Assembly: GCA_030424545.1 (NCBI GenBank)
Contig: JAUHWL010000002.1
Span: 186,001-250,000, forward strand
Length of the DNA stretch: 64,000 nt
Reading direction: 5' to 3'
DNA from: Bacteroidia bacterium
GTDB lineage: Bacteria; Bacteroidota; Bacteroidia; Flavobacteriales; Schleiferiaceae
The notes beneath the pieces are model-generated. The model made no database searches. It had not been told where the DNA came from and worked only from the letters and a program-made list of their open reading frames with translations. Numbering within the stretch: the stretch's first letter is position 1; each line of letters starts with the position of its first letter. Of this stretch, positions 26,787-35,573 are shown piece after piece. Made by a program: the position numbers and the translations under genes.

Positions 26787-28879
26787 TTTGGTTAAGCTCA
26801 TACCCCCGATCTGGCAACACATTTTTTAGAAATGTGCTGTTTGATGTTTACGGAATTTCGTCTAGTTCGTTTTACGAGAACGTTGGCGAACCCGAAAATT
26901 ATACGGCATTTGATTTTGTAAAAACCCACATGTTACCAGATGAAATTTTACCGGCCGATACTAACATCAGAGCCGTTTATTTGGTGCGAGATGGGCGAGA
27001 TGCCTTGGTTTCGATGGCGCATCAGCGGGTAGATATTTACGATGCATCTACCAATTTTAGAGACAATTTTATAGAGGCGATGATTGCCGCAGAAGGCAGT
27101 TATTTTGGTGGATGGAGCAAAAACGTTGAGAGTTGGGTAAAGCGGGCAGACATCCTCATTCGTTTTGAAGATCTAATACAAAACCCATTGGCGCAAGTAG
27201 AAAGGTTAAACACCATTTATCCACTACCGCAAAAAAAAGAAGATAAACTGCCCACGTTTAACGATTTAAAATTTGGGAAACCTAAATATGGCCGAGGCAA
27301 AAGATTGGCCAACAGCGAGGAAGAAGAGTTAGATATTATTCAAAAATCGTTTAGAAAGGGAAAAGCCTTTGGCTGGAAAGATGAGCTAGACTGCGAACTG
27401 CAGAATTTATTTTGGAGCTATCATAGAAATATGATGGACCAATTGGGGTATGCTAAAAACGGTGCTGTAGTGGCTTTAAACCCCGATTTTGATTATCAGG
27501 TGATGCAACTCTTGGGGCAAGAAATCCTCGAAAACAAAACAACATACTCTGTTTTAATTGAAGCGAATAAATTGCTTATGCACCAAAATGATGGTGTAAA
27601 ACGGTATGTTATAGAGCTGCTTAAAGCGCTGCATCCGGTAACCGAAAACAGCAATGCAAGGTGGAAAATAGATGTGTTTTTAAAAGGCCGGGTGTACTCG
27701 TTGCAAGAATTTGGCAAAACGCTTTTTGATGCCAAGAAAAACGAAAATCATTACAACAAGTTTACCAAGGTTTATAAGCTGATTTTACAGTTCATCAAGT
27801 TTTTTATTCCGAAAAAATACTACGACACAATCTCTAAATACTTTAAAAAAGTATTGATGAAAATTGGCTTGAAATTCGCCAAAAATGTGGCTCGCCTATT
27901 TTACCTAAAAGAGCGAATAAAATCGGGTAAGGAGGCTGCCGAAATTAGTTTCGAGTCGCAACTTGGTGGCGTAGAAATGGGCAAGTATGATTTAATACAT
28001 GTGCCTTTGCCGCAACATTACGAGCCTTTTTTAGAAACCAGCAACAAGTATTTGGTTACTATACATGATTTAACTCACAGGCTTTTTAGCGAATATCACA
28101 CGGCAAGCAATGTGCAAGTGGCCGAAAAAGGTTTGGAATATTTTAGAAAGCAAAATGCAGATTTTTTGTGTATTTCTGAAACCACAAAAGCGGATATGAA
28201 AACGCTTTGCCATACGCCAGAAGATAAATTATACACGGTTTTAGAAGCGGCAGATAACCAAAAGTTTAAACCGAATTTAAACAACAACAAAGGCAAATAT
28301 GTGCGCAGCATTTATGGCATTCCAGACAAACCATTTTTGTTTACGCTGTCTACGTTAGAACCTAGAAAAAATCTGCTAAACACCGTAAAAGCATTTGAAA
28401 TGTTGCTAGATGAGCATCCAGAATTGAATTGCAATTTGGTAATTGGCGGCAAAAATGGTTGGAAGTCTAAAGACCTCATGCAATTAAAGCACAGAAAAAA
28501 TATCATTTTTACGGGTTTTGTAGATGAAAATGATTTGCCCATACTGTACAACGAGGCCGAAGCTTTGTGCTATGTATCGTTTTACGAAGGGTTTGGTTTG
28601 CCTCCGCTAGAGGCTATGTCGTGCAAAACACCGGTAATTTATGGCGATAATAGCTCGTTAAGAGAACTGTTTAAAGGCTACGCGCTGCCAGCAAATCCAA
28701 CGGATGTAGCCGATATTAAAAAGCAAATGCTCATTATTTTAACCGATGAAAAACGCAAGGCCGAATTAGAAGAAACATCGCTAGAGCGCTCGTTTGATTT
28801 TTCTTGGCGACAAACCGCAATAGATACCTTGGACGTTTACCAGCAGGTTATTAAAAAAAATAAAACATCAACGCAATAA
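26783..28879 (+). CDS. bifunctional sulfotransferase-glycosyltransferase fusion
   Basis: A 698-residue chimera. Residues 1-~215 are a sulfotransferase of a different subgroup from its neighbours: the 5'-PSB is SSYPRSGNTFFRN (~4-16) and the 3'-PB is LVRDGRDALVSM (~71-82). Residues ~250-698 are a GT4 GT-B glycosyltransferase with VTIHDLTHR, CISETTKADM, LSTLEPRKNLL (donor-domain start, ~515) and EGFGLPPLE (E-x7-E, ~602-610). The junction is continuous in frame with no internal start evident. One protein may therefore add a sugar and sulfate it or its neighbour (inference). Stop and start overlaps place it in the same operon as the genes before it. Confidence 0.85.
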   Translation: MIWLSSYPRSGNTFFRNVLFDVYGISSSSFYENVGEPENYTAFDFVKTHMLPDEILPADTNIRAVYLVRDGRDALVSMAHQRVDIYDASTNFRDNFIEAMIAAEGSYFGGWSKNVESWVKRADILIRFEDLIQNPLAQVERLNTIYPLPQKKEDKLPTFNDLKFGKPKYGRGKRLANSEEEELDIIQKSFRKGKAFGWKDELDCELQNLFWSYHRNMMDQLGYAKNGAVVALNPDFDYQVMQLLGQEILENKTTYSVLIEANKLLMHQNDGVKRYVIELLKALHPVTENSNARWKIDVFLKGRVYSLQEFGKTLFDAKKNENHYNKFTKVYKLILQFIKFFIPKKYYDTISKYFKKVLMKIGLKFAKNVARLFYLKERIKSGKEAAEISFESQLGGVEMGKYDLIHVPLPQHYEPFLETSNKYLVTIHDLTHRLFSEYHTASNVQVAEKGLEYFRKQNADFLCISETTKADMKTLCHTPEDKLYTVLEAADNQKFKPNLNNNKGKYVRSIYGIPDKPFLFTLSTLEPRKNLLNTVKAFEMLLDEHPELNCNLVIGGKNGWKSKDLMQLKHRKNIIFTGFVDENDLPILYNEAEALCYVSFYEGFGLPPLEAMSCKTPVIYGDNSSLRELFKGYALPANPTDVADIKKQMLIILTDEKRKAELEETSLERSFDFSWRQTAIDTLDVYQQVIKKNKTSTQ

Positions 28880-28908
28880 ATAATTTACGCCAGAAGCAAT
28901 TTTAAGCC

Positions 28909-30327
28909 ATGAAATTTAATTCGGTAGAGTTTTTAGTCTTTTTCGTGATTGCGTTTTTGTTGCTTTGGAGAACCAGCAAGTCGCTAAAAATCAATAACAT
29001 CATTTTGTTGGTGGCCAGCTATGTGTTTTACGGTTGGTGGGATTATCGGTTTTTATTTTTAATGTTCATCAGCTCTGTGGTAGATTTTGCCGTGGGCCAT
29101 TATTTGCCAACATCTAAGCACAAAAAACTGCTTATGGGTTTTAGTTTGGCGGTTAATTTAGGGCTGTTGGGCTTTTTTAAGTACTTCAATTTTTTTATTG
29201 AATCTACATCGGCCTTTTTAGAAAATTTTGGGTTTAACAGCAATATGCAGGTGCTAAATATTATTCTGCCGGTTGGTATAAGTTTTTATACGTTTCAAAC
29301 TTTGAGCTATTCGTTAGATGTTTATAAAGGCAAAATAAAGCCAGAAAAAAACTTTATTTCGTTTTTAAACTATGTTAGCTTTTTTCCGCAATTGGTAGCG
29401 GGGCCCATAGAAAGAGCGGCAACTTTTTTGCCTCAGTTTAGAAAAGAACGGGTTTTTGATTACCACCAGGCCATTTTAGGGATGAGGTTGTTTCTCTATG
29501 GTTTTTTTAAGAAAATGGTAATTGCAGATAACATCGCCTTACGTGTAGATACCATTTATGCCAATCCAGAAGAACACGGATCTTTAGCTTTGTTTGTAGG
29601 TACAAGTTTGTTTTTTGTGCAGTTGTACACCGATTTTTCGGCCTACACGGATATTGCGCGCGGCATTGCCAAAATACTTGGTTTTGAGTTGATGCGAAAT
29701 TTTAAAACGCCTCTATTCTCTAGGAGCATCCCCGAATTTTGGGCACGATGGCATATATCGTTAACCACGTGGTTTAGAGATTACTTCTTTATTTGGTTTG
29801 CCGGAATAAACAAAATAAGCACGCTATGGCGCATTTTTGCTACAGTTACTTTGTTTTTTATCATCGGCCTTTGGCATGGCGCCAACTACACGTTTGTGAT
29901 TTTTGGTATTTTAAACGGCCTTTATTTTATCCCCCGGATTTTAGCCAGAAAAAATAAAAAGCTACGCGATTTCTTAAGTTTTTTAAACAACCACAAAGTG
30001 GCGAGCAAATTTGCCATGGTGTTTACTTTTTGTTTGTTGGTTGTAAGCGGTCCGTTTTTCAGATCGCCAACTATAGAAAATGCCATGTTGTATTACCAAT
30101 CTTTTTTTGCCAATGCATCTTTTTATGTAAACGAGTATATTTTAGAAATCGTTCCGTTGGCCGCAGGATTTTTAATTTACGAGTGGCACATGCAGCACAA
30201 ATCTCACCCGTTTGATGTTAGCAGTTTCCCCATTTACGTGCGAAGAACGCTATATGTTTGTATGATTTTAGGCATTTTGGTGTACGGATATTTTGGTAAA
30301 GACCCATTTTATTATTTCCAATTTTAG
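28909..30327 (+). CDS. MBOAT O-acyltransferase (AlgI-like)
   Basis: A 472-residue protein with about 11-12 membrane helices. It has the MBOAT hallmarks: PVGISFYTFQTLSY (~124-137), FPQLVAGPIER, SIPEFWARWHISLTTWFRDYFF (split here as IPEFWARWH and TTWFRDY) and the catalytic histidine in GLWHGANYTF (~322-331). Known AlgI-type proteins pass acetyl groups across the membrane to glycans with a periplasmic SGNH partner. That partner is encoded immediately downstream with no gap. O-acetylation of the sulfated glycan is the likely role (inference). Confidence 0.9.
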   Translation: MKFNSVEFLVFFVIAFLLLWRTSKSLKINNIILLVASYVFYGWWDYRFLFLMFISSVVDFAVGHYLPTSKHKKLLMGFSLAVNLGLLGFFKYFNFFIESTSAFLENFGFNSNMQVLNIILPVGISFYTFQTLSYSLDVYKGKIKPEKNFISFLNYVSFFPQLVAGPIERAATFLPQFRKERVFDYHQAILGMRLFLYGFFKKMVIADNIALRVDTIYANPEEHGSLALFVGTSLFFVQLYTDFSAYTDIARGIAKILGFELMRNFKTPLFSRSIPEFWARWHISLTTWFRDYFFIWFAGINKISTLWRIFATVTLFFIIGLWHGANYTFVIFGILNGLYFIPRILARKNKKLRDFLSFLNNHKVASKFAMVFTFCLLVVSGPFFRSPTIENAMLYYQSFFANASFYVNEYILEIVPLAAGFLIYEWHMQHKSHPFDVSSFPIYVRRTLYVCMILGILVYGYFGKDPFYYFQF

Positions 30328-31488
30328 ATGAAAAAATTTATAAAAAGAACATGCTTTTATGTTTTCATCGGGTTGCTTTATGTAGCTGTTGGAGAGTTTT
30401 TTTTATGGAAATTAGGCGAGTCTGTTTCTATAGAAAAAGTAACCGATTTGCAAACCGCGGGCAAAAAAGAGCTTTATTACGGACGGAGAATTTTGGGCAA
30501 TTCGTTAAATACCTACAAGTTTACCATGTTTCGCAAGCGCAACGCCAAGGTGTTGGTTTTGGGGCAATCGGTAACATTGCAGTTTAGAGATTTTATGTTT
30601 GCGCCCTTTCAAAACCAATTCTACAATGCGGGTTTAATGGCCCGCAATGTTGATGATTTAGAATATGTAATCACTTTGTTTGAGAATGGTGAACAAGTAA
30701 AGCCAGAGCTCATTGTTTTGGGTTTAGATTTTTCGTTTGTGCTAGAAAACAACGAGCTAGATAAGACCTATTCATTACAAATGTTGCCCGAAGACAGAGC
30801 CACCAATATTGAGTCGCATTTTAACGGTATGCAAAAAGTGTTTTTAGTGGGCACAAACAGAAACATACCAAAGGTAAATGTGGGTTTTGGCAAGGCGGGC
30901 ATGGTTGGCCGAGGTTATAGAAACGATGGCAGTTACAGGCACAAACCAGAAATTGAGAATTACATAAAAACCGGAGAATATATTGATGGTGAGTTAAGCG
31001 AGAAACTGCAAAAGCGCGTAAGTCCGTTTGTGCCGCCAATGCGGTTTAGCCAAGAAAAAGCCGATCGTTTTAGAGCAATTCTTTCGCGTTTATCGGCCTT
31101 ACAAATTGATGTGCTTTTGTACGTGCCGCCATTTTCAGATGCGTTTTATAACAAAGCGCAAAAAGACGAAATGTTTCATCCATTTTTTACAGATTTTCTT
31201 GCGTTTCAAAATAAGCTTGTACAAGAAGGGCACAATTTAATTCCGTTTACAACGCCAAGTAAAATGAGCCTAAACGATGCTTATATGGTAGATGCCGATC
31301 ATCCGGGCGAAGTTTTATGTGCCATCCAACTACTTGAGTTTTTAAGTAATTCGGCTACCCAAAGCAAAATGTTGCAGGCTATCGATTTAAATAATTTAGA
31401 AGAATTGGTTCACGGCAAACAGCATATTCCAATCTCTTTTCTTAGAGATTCTATTAGTTTACATTTACAAAAACCCATGGCAAATTAA
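30328..31488 (+). CDS. SGNH-like periplasmic partner of MBOAT
   Basis: A 386-residue protein with an N-terminal membrane anchor (~8-27) and a periplasmic domain. VLGQSVTLQF (~72-81) occupies the place of the GDS nucleophile block, with Gln for Asp and Ser retained. DADHPGEV (~325-332) is the Asp-x-x-His pair of block V. Between them ELIVLGLDFSFV fits the SGNH fold. Such proteins receive acyl groups from the MBOAT protein and place them on the polysaccharide. Its ATG follows the MBOAT stop directly, which supports a functional pair. It may instead be a de-acylase. Confidence 0.75.
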   Translation: MKKFIKRTCFYVFIGLLYVAVGEFFLWKLGESVSIEKVTDLQTAGKKELYYGRRILGNSLNTYKFTMFRKRNAKVLVLGQSVTLQFRDFMFAPFQNQFYNAGLMARNVDDLEYVITLFENGEQVKPELIVLGLDFSFVLENNELDKTYSLQMLPEDRATNIESHFNGMQKVFLVGTNRNIPKVNVGFGKAGMVGRGYRNDGSYRHKPEIENYIKTGEYIDGELSEKLQKRVSPFVPPMRFSQEKADRFRAILSRLSALQIDVLLYVPPFSDAFYNKAQKDEMFHPFFTDFLAFQNKLVQEGHNLIPFTTPSKMSLNDAYMVDADHPGEVLCAIQLLEFLSNSATQSKMLQAIDLNNLEELVHGKQHIPISFLRDSISLHLQKPMAN

Positions 31489-31493
31489 TTTTT

Positions 31494-32252
31494 ATGAGCA
31501 CCTTAAACTCAGATAAAGCTTGGAATGCCTATGGCAAAAAGAACCCATATTTCGGGGTTTTAACGTATGATGAATTTTTGGATGACAATTTAAACCCGGA
31601 AAACAAAAAAGCCTTTTTTAAAACGGGGTATGATTATGTAAACCACGTGTTTAAAATTATTAACGAGATTTTTTATGCAGATTTTTCGCCACAAAATGTA
31701 TTAGATTTTGGTTGCGGTACGGGGCGTTTGGCGCTACCCTTTGCAGCAAGAGCAAAACATGTTTTAGGGGTAGATGTATCAGAAAATATGCTGCGCGAGG
31801 CCGAGCTAAATGCCAAAGAATTTAAGCTTACCAACACAACGTTCAAACTGTCGGATGATGCGCTTACAGCTTTGGAAAACCAAACATTTGATTTGGTAAA
31901 CTCTTACATTGTTTTGCAACACATAAACGAAGAGCGCGGAATGGTTTTTATAGAAAAAATGATTGACCATTTAAATCCAGGCGGTATTGGTATTTTGCAA
32001 TTAACGTACAGGAGCAACAAATCTAACCTTGTAAAAAGGGCCAATTATTTCAGGTACAGAATTCCGTTTTTAAACAGCATTTTTAATGTGCTAAAGGGAA
32101 AATCGGTTACAGAACCTTTAATGCAAATGAATGCCTACAATCTTAATAATGTTTTTGCCATCCTACAAAAACAAGGCATAAGCAAAACGTTTTTTCAGTT
32201 TGAAGAACATGGAGATTTCTGGGGCGTTACGCTTTATTTTCAGAAACAATAA
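31494..32252 (+). CDS. class I SAM-dependent methyltransferase
   Basis: A 252-residue cytoplasmic protein with a Rossmann methyltransferase fold. Motif I is VLDFGCGTGRL (~68-78), an acidic loop GVDVSENML follows (~92-100), and DLVNSYIVLQH (~135-145) is the post-motif II/III area. It starts five bases after the SGNH gene and closes the tightly packed part of the operon. O-methylation of a terminal or internal sugar, which in some ABC-exported glycans caps the chain, is a reasonable role (inference). The 32253-32382 gap that follows shows no RNA gene or clear terminator. Confidence 0.82.
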   Translation: MSTLNSDKAWNAYGKKNPYFGVLTYDEFLDDNLNPENKKAFFKTGYDYVNHVFKIINEIFYADFSPQNVLDFGCGTGRLALPFAARAKHVLGVDVSENMLREAELNAKEFKLTNTTFKLSDDALTALENQTFDLVNSYIVLQHINEERGMVFIEKMIDHLNPGGIGILQLTYRSNKSNLVKRANYFRYRIPFLNSIFNVLKGKSVTEPLMQMNAYNLNNVFAILQKQGISKTFFQFEEHGDFWGVTLYFQKQ

Positions 32253-32382
32253 TTTTTTTAATTAAGCTGCTTTATGTTTTAAAACGGCCTATTATTGGCA
32301 GCAAAACCAATTTGAATTAACTCACTCGCAAGCCGTCTTTAATTAATCAAATCTATTAACTTGGCCACCATATAAACAAGGC

Positions 32383-33369
32383 ATGCAGAAAGCATTAATT
32401 ACAGGTGCGGGCGGATATTTGGCCAGCAGATTAGCACGCATTTTAGCCGAAGATGGTGTACAAGTTCGGGCCATTTATCGCAGCAAAACAAACAAAGATT
32501 TAGAGCATCCAAACATAGAGTTGGTTCAGGGAGATTTAAACAATTTAGAAAAATTGCCAGCGCTTATACAAGGCTGTACGCACGTTTTTCATACCGCTGC
32601 ATTTGCCAGCAATTGGGCAAAAGATCCTAGCATATTTTACAAGAACAATGTAGATATGGCCATAAATTTATTTGAAGCATGCTTTGCCCATGGCATTAAA
32701 CGCGTGGTGTTTACATCTTCGGCAGGTGTTATTGGCCCCAGCGATGATGATACGTTTGTAACAGAAAACCATAAACGTAAAACCCGTTTTTTTGGCGATT
32801 ACGAAGCCAGTAAATTTCAAGCTGAAGAAAAAACCCGCGAACTTGTTGCCACCAAAGGATATGATATTGTTATAGTGAATCCAACCAGAATTTACGGCCC
32901 GGGGGTGCGTGGCAAAAGCAACTCGGTTACCGAAATTATTGAGCGGTATATAAACGGAAAGTGGAAAATACGTTTAGGTACAGGCAAAGAAATTGCCAAT
33001 TATGGGTTTGTAGATGATATTGCAAACGGGCATATCTTGGCCATGAAAAACGGTAAATCAGGAGAGCGCTATTTGTTGGGTGGGGATAATGTTTCGTTTG
33101 ATGGATTTATTAATATAATTAGCGAGGCAAGCGGTGTAAAAAACAAATTGTTTACCGTGCCTTTTGGGGTACTTGCAGGCTACACTAAAATAGAATCACT
33201 TTTGGCCCATGTGGGCATTTCGCCTGTGTTAACGTATGATTGGGTTGATAAATTGAAACGCAATTGGGGGGCAGATTTAACGAAGGCTAAAGCTGAACTT
33301 GGCTATCAACCAAGGTCATTAAAGCAAGGAGTAGAAGAAACAATTAATTGGTTGAGAAAGAATGGGTAA
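32383..33369 (+). CDS. NAD(P)-dependent epimerase/dehydratase (extended SDR)
   Basis: A 328-residue extended short-chain dehydrogenase. The NAD(P) loop is ITGAGGYLASRLA (~5-17), the catalytic Ser lies in FTSSAGVIG and the Tyr-x3-Lys pair in DYEASKFQ (~142-149). NPTRIYGPG is the usual post-catalytic motif. It resembles dihydroflavonol-4-reductase-like and 3-beta-HSD-like SDRs more than classical UDP-sugar epimerases. The stop overlaps the VOC gene by 8 bases. It may act on a sugar nucleotide of the preceding locus or on an unrelated small molecule; the sequence alone does not decide. Confidence 0.85.
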   Translation: MQKALITGAGGYLASRLARILAEDGVQVRAIYRSKTNKDLEHPNIELVQGDLNNLEKLPALIQGCTHVFHTAAFASNWAKDPSIFYKNNVDMAINLFEACFAHGIKRVVFTSSAGVIGPSDDDTFVTENHKRKTRFFGDYEASKFQAEEKTRELVATKGYDIVIVNPTRIYGPGVRGKSNSVTEIIERYINGKWKIRLGTGKEIANYGFVDDIANGHILAMKNGKSGERYLLGGDNVSFDGFINIISEASGVKNKLFTVPFGVLAGYTKIESLLAHVGISPVLTYDWVDKLKRNWGADLTKAKAELGYQPRSLKQGVEETINWLRKNG

Positions 33370-34426
33370 GATATTAAAACGTGTAAATGGAATTCAACAC
33401 ATTGGGGTTGGAAATGCTGATTTAGAAGGTACATGGAAATGGTATAGAAAATTTTTTGGTACTGATATTTCTATGTTTGATTCTGTTGCGGAAGCTCCAT
33501 TAATGAACGTGTACACCAAAGGGAAGCCAATAAACAAACATGCCGCCATGATTTTAAACCTACAAGGCGGATGTGCAATGGAGTTGGTAGAGCCAAAATC
33601 TTTTAAGGCACGCAAACCAGATTTTATTCCACAGTTGGGAGATATTGGCATATATATTACTCAAATTAAAGTAAAGAATGTAAAAGCGTCTTATGACTTT
33701 TACATCAACAATGAGGCAAAAGTTTTAGGTGAAATTTCGAAAACCCCTGATGGTAGAGAAACATTTTTTGTTGAAGACCCAAACGGATTAATTTTTCAAA
33801 TTGTGCCCGGTAGCCAATGGTTTACAAACACCGGCCACCATAGCGGTGGTGTTTCTGGTTGTAGCATTGGTGTAACAAACATTGAGAAATCGGTTAAGTT
33901 TTGGGCACTTTTAGGCTATGATAAGATTGTATTTGATGAAACCGCTGTGTTTGGCGATTGGCATGGTTTACCTGGTGGCAACGAGCGTTTGCATAGAGTT
34001 TTGTTAGAACAAAGCCAGCCCAATGGAGGTGGTTTTGCCGAAGTAATGGGCACTACAACTGTAGAACTTTTTCAAAGCTTAGATAGGGAGCCACGTAAAA
34101 TTTACAAAGGCCGCATGTGGGGCGATACCGGATTTGTGCACGTAGGTATGGATGTAAAAAACATGCATGATCTTGGAGATATACTTGCAAAAAACGGACA
34201 TGGTTTTACGTGTGATAGTAGCAGCGGTTTGCACATGGGGAAAACGCGCGTGCATTGCACATATATTGAAGATCCAGATGGTACATTAATAGAGTTAATT
34301 GAAGTGTACAAAATTCCAATTATGGAAAAGTGGGGAATATTTTTAGATGTACACAAACGCGATCCTTTAAAACCCTTGCCCAGATTTATGCTAAAATCTA
34401 TGCGCTTTAATCGTAGAAAAGATTAA
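33362..34426 (+). CDS. double VOC-domain protein (glyoxalase/dioxygenase superfamily)
   Basis: A 354-residue soluble protein with two VOC modules. The first covers about residues 7-150 (IQHIGVGNADLEGTWKWY, FFVEDPNGLIFQIV) and the second about 165-320 (GCSIGVTNIEKSVKFW, HCTYIEDPDGTLIELIEV). Each module provides His and Glu positions typical of metal ligands in this superfamily (for example HIGV and LIELIE). The members range from glyoxalases to ring-cleaving dioxygenases and epimerases, so the substrate is not readable. Overlap with the SDR gene makes a two-gene unit. A basic C-terminal tail follows the second module. Confidence 0.82.
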   Translation: MGKILKRVNGIQHIGVGNADLEGTWKWYRKFFGTDISMFDSVAEAPLMNVYTKGKPINKHAAMILNLQGGCAMELVEPKSFKARKPDFIPQLGDIGIYITQIKVKNVKASYDFYINNEAKVLGEISKTPDGRETFFVEDPNGLIFQIVPGSQWFTNTGHHSGGVSGCSIGVTNIEKSVKFWALLGYDKIVFDETAVFGDWHGLPGGNERLHRVLLEQSQPNGGGFAEVMGTTTVELFQSLDREPRKIYKGRMWGDTGFVHVGMDVKNMHDLGDILAKNGHGFTCDSSSGLHMGKTRVHCTYIEDPDGTLIELIEVYKIPIMEKWGIFLDVHKRDPLKPLPRFMLKSMRFNRRKD

Positions 34427-34438
34427 GAGTCTATCGGT

Positions 34439-35143
34439 CTATGTATTCATGATAAGAAGCAGCAAGCCTGTATAGACCAGTATACCTGCAAAAAACCAAA
34501 CCATTACTTTGTTAGATACGTGGTTCTGATCTTGTTTTGCCATGCTGTAAATTAATGCTCCAGCAAGGATAGATGTAAGCGAATGAACAATTAAGTCAGA
34601 ATCTGGCATCAAAAACCACCGGGCAAAAATGCCAGCAAGTGGCGCAGTAGCTAAAATGTAATGGCCAGATTTCTTAAATAGTATTGGGTTTTCTTCTCCA
34701 ATTTCATAATCGGCATGTATAATATGCAAGCTAGCGGCAAACGTCATAAGCATAATATGCATGTGAGATTGACTAAAATCTTTGGGCAATCCTACAATAA
34801 GAATAAAACTATATACCCAATATTGAGCAATGTTAATGTTGTAAGTTGTTTTGGTTTTTACAGAAGGTACAGCGTGATTGTTCTCACCCTTTGCATTGAT
34901 TAGATAAAAAAGGAGGTAACCAACCAGCACAATAATAAACGTAAAAAAGCCAAGGTGTTCTTTGCCTTCGCCAATTTCTGGCAACAGATGAATAAAAACA
35001 TAGCTTATGGCCATGCCGCCACCAAACGCATTAATCACAGCTTGTTTATTTTGTAGCCAAGGCCGCATGGCAGGAGCAAATAGGTGCACCAACATCAATA
35101 CAGCGGCTTTCATCCAAACGTGGTCAAAAGAAAAATCGCCCAT
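34439..35143 (-). CDS. ZIP-like polytopic membrane protein
   Basis: A 234-residue protein with about eight hydrophobic helices. NAFGGGMAISYVFIHLLPE (~38-56) resembles the helix 2 region of ZIP metal transporters (GGGxAxSxVFxHLLPE). Later helices carry MLMTFAASLHIIHADYE and VHSLTSILAGAL, where His residues could bind metal. The length is shorter than most ZIP proteins, so the family is uncertain. It is encoded with the TerB-like gene, 6 bases apart, and converges on the VOC gene with only 12 bases between stops. A divalent-metal transport role is a guess. Confidence 0.6.
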   Translation of the reverse strand: MGDFSFDHVWMKAAVLMLVHLFAPAMRPWLQNKQAVINAFGGGMAISYVFIHLLPEIGEGKEHLGFFTFIIVLVGYLLFYLINAKGENNHAVPSVKTKTTYNINIAQYWVYSFILIVGLPKDFSQSHMHIMLMTFAASLHIIHADYEIGEENPILFKKSGHYILATAPLAGIFARWFLMPDSDLIVHSLTSILAGALIYSMAKQDQNHVSNKVMVWFFAGILVYTGLLLLIMNT

Positions 35144-35149
35144 TTTTAA

Positions 35150-35476
35150 TTACATAATTTTTTCAAGAATAGATAGCATGTTTTTTTCCATGTTGCAAAA
35201 TTTTCCATCAGCCTCGCAAAGCTCATGTATTTCTACCATAAGACTAGATTTACCGTATTCTCCAGGGTAAAAATTAATGCGTTGTTTTTTAATAATTTTT
35301 AATTGATCGTCTATGGTTAATGACTCTATATAGGCACGCATGGCTACTACACGATCGGCACCCAAACGGCTTACAAGATGAAACAATTCAGACATGCTTA
35401 TTTTTTCATCGGCAAAAGCCATGTGTAGTAAAACAAAAGTTAAATAGTCTTTGGTTTGCCAATTTTCTGTATTCAT
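35150..35476 (-). CDS. TerB-like small protein
   Basis: A 108-residue all-helical cytoplasmic protein. FVLLHMAFADEKISMSE (~14-30) and HELCEADGKFCNMEKNML (~85-102) form the two internal repeats with acidic residues (AD-x-K, EADGK) characteristic of the TerB/DjlA N-terminal fold, which binds metal ions. It is shorter than classical TerB (~150 residues). Its gene lies upstream of, and probably in an operon with, the ZIP-like membrane protein, which fits a metal-linked role (inference). Confidence 0.65.
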   Translation of the reverse strand: MNTENWQTKDYLTFVLLHMAFADEKISMSELFHLVSRLGADRVVAMRAYIESLTIDDQLKIIKKQRINFYPGEYGKSSLMVEIHELCEADGKFCNMEKNMLSILEKIM

Positions 35477-35573
35477 ATGTTGGTTTTTTTTTGAAATTGG
35501 AAAGTAACAAAATAGATGGAATAACAGTTTACTTTGTTACATGATTCGAAGAGTCTTGTAAATCATAACAGAA

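Noticed and set aside
32253-32382. possible tRNA or small RNA gene in the gap before the SDR gene
   Set aside because: No cloverleaf, T-loop motif or strong terminator could be recognised.
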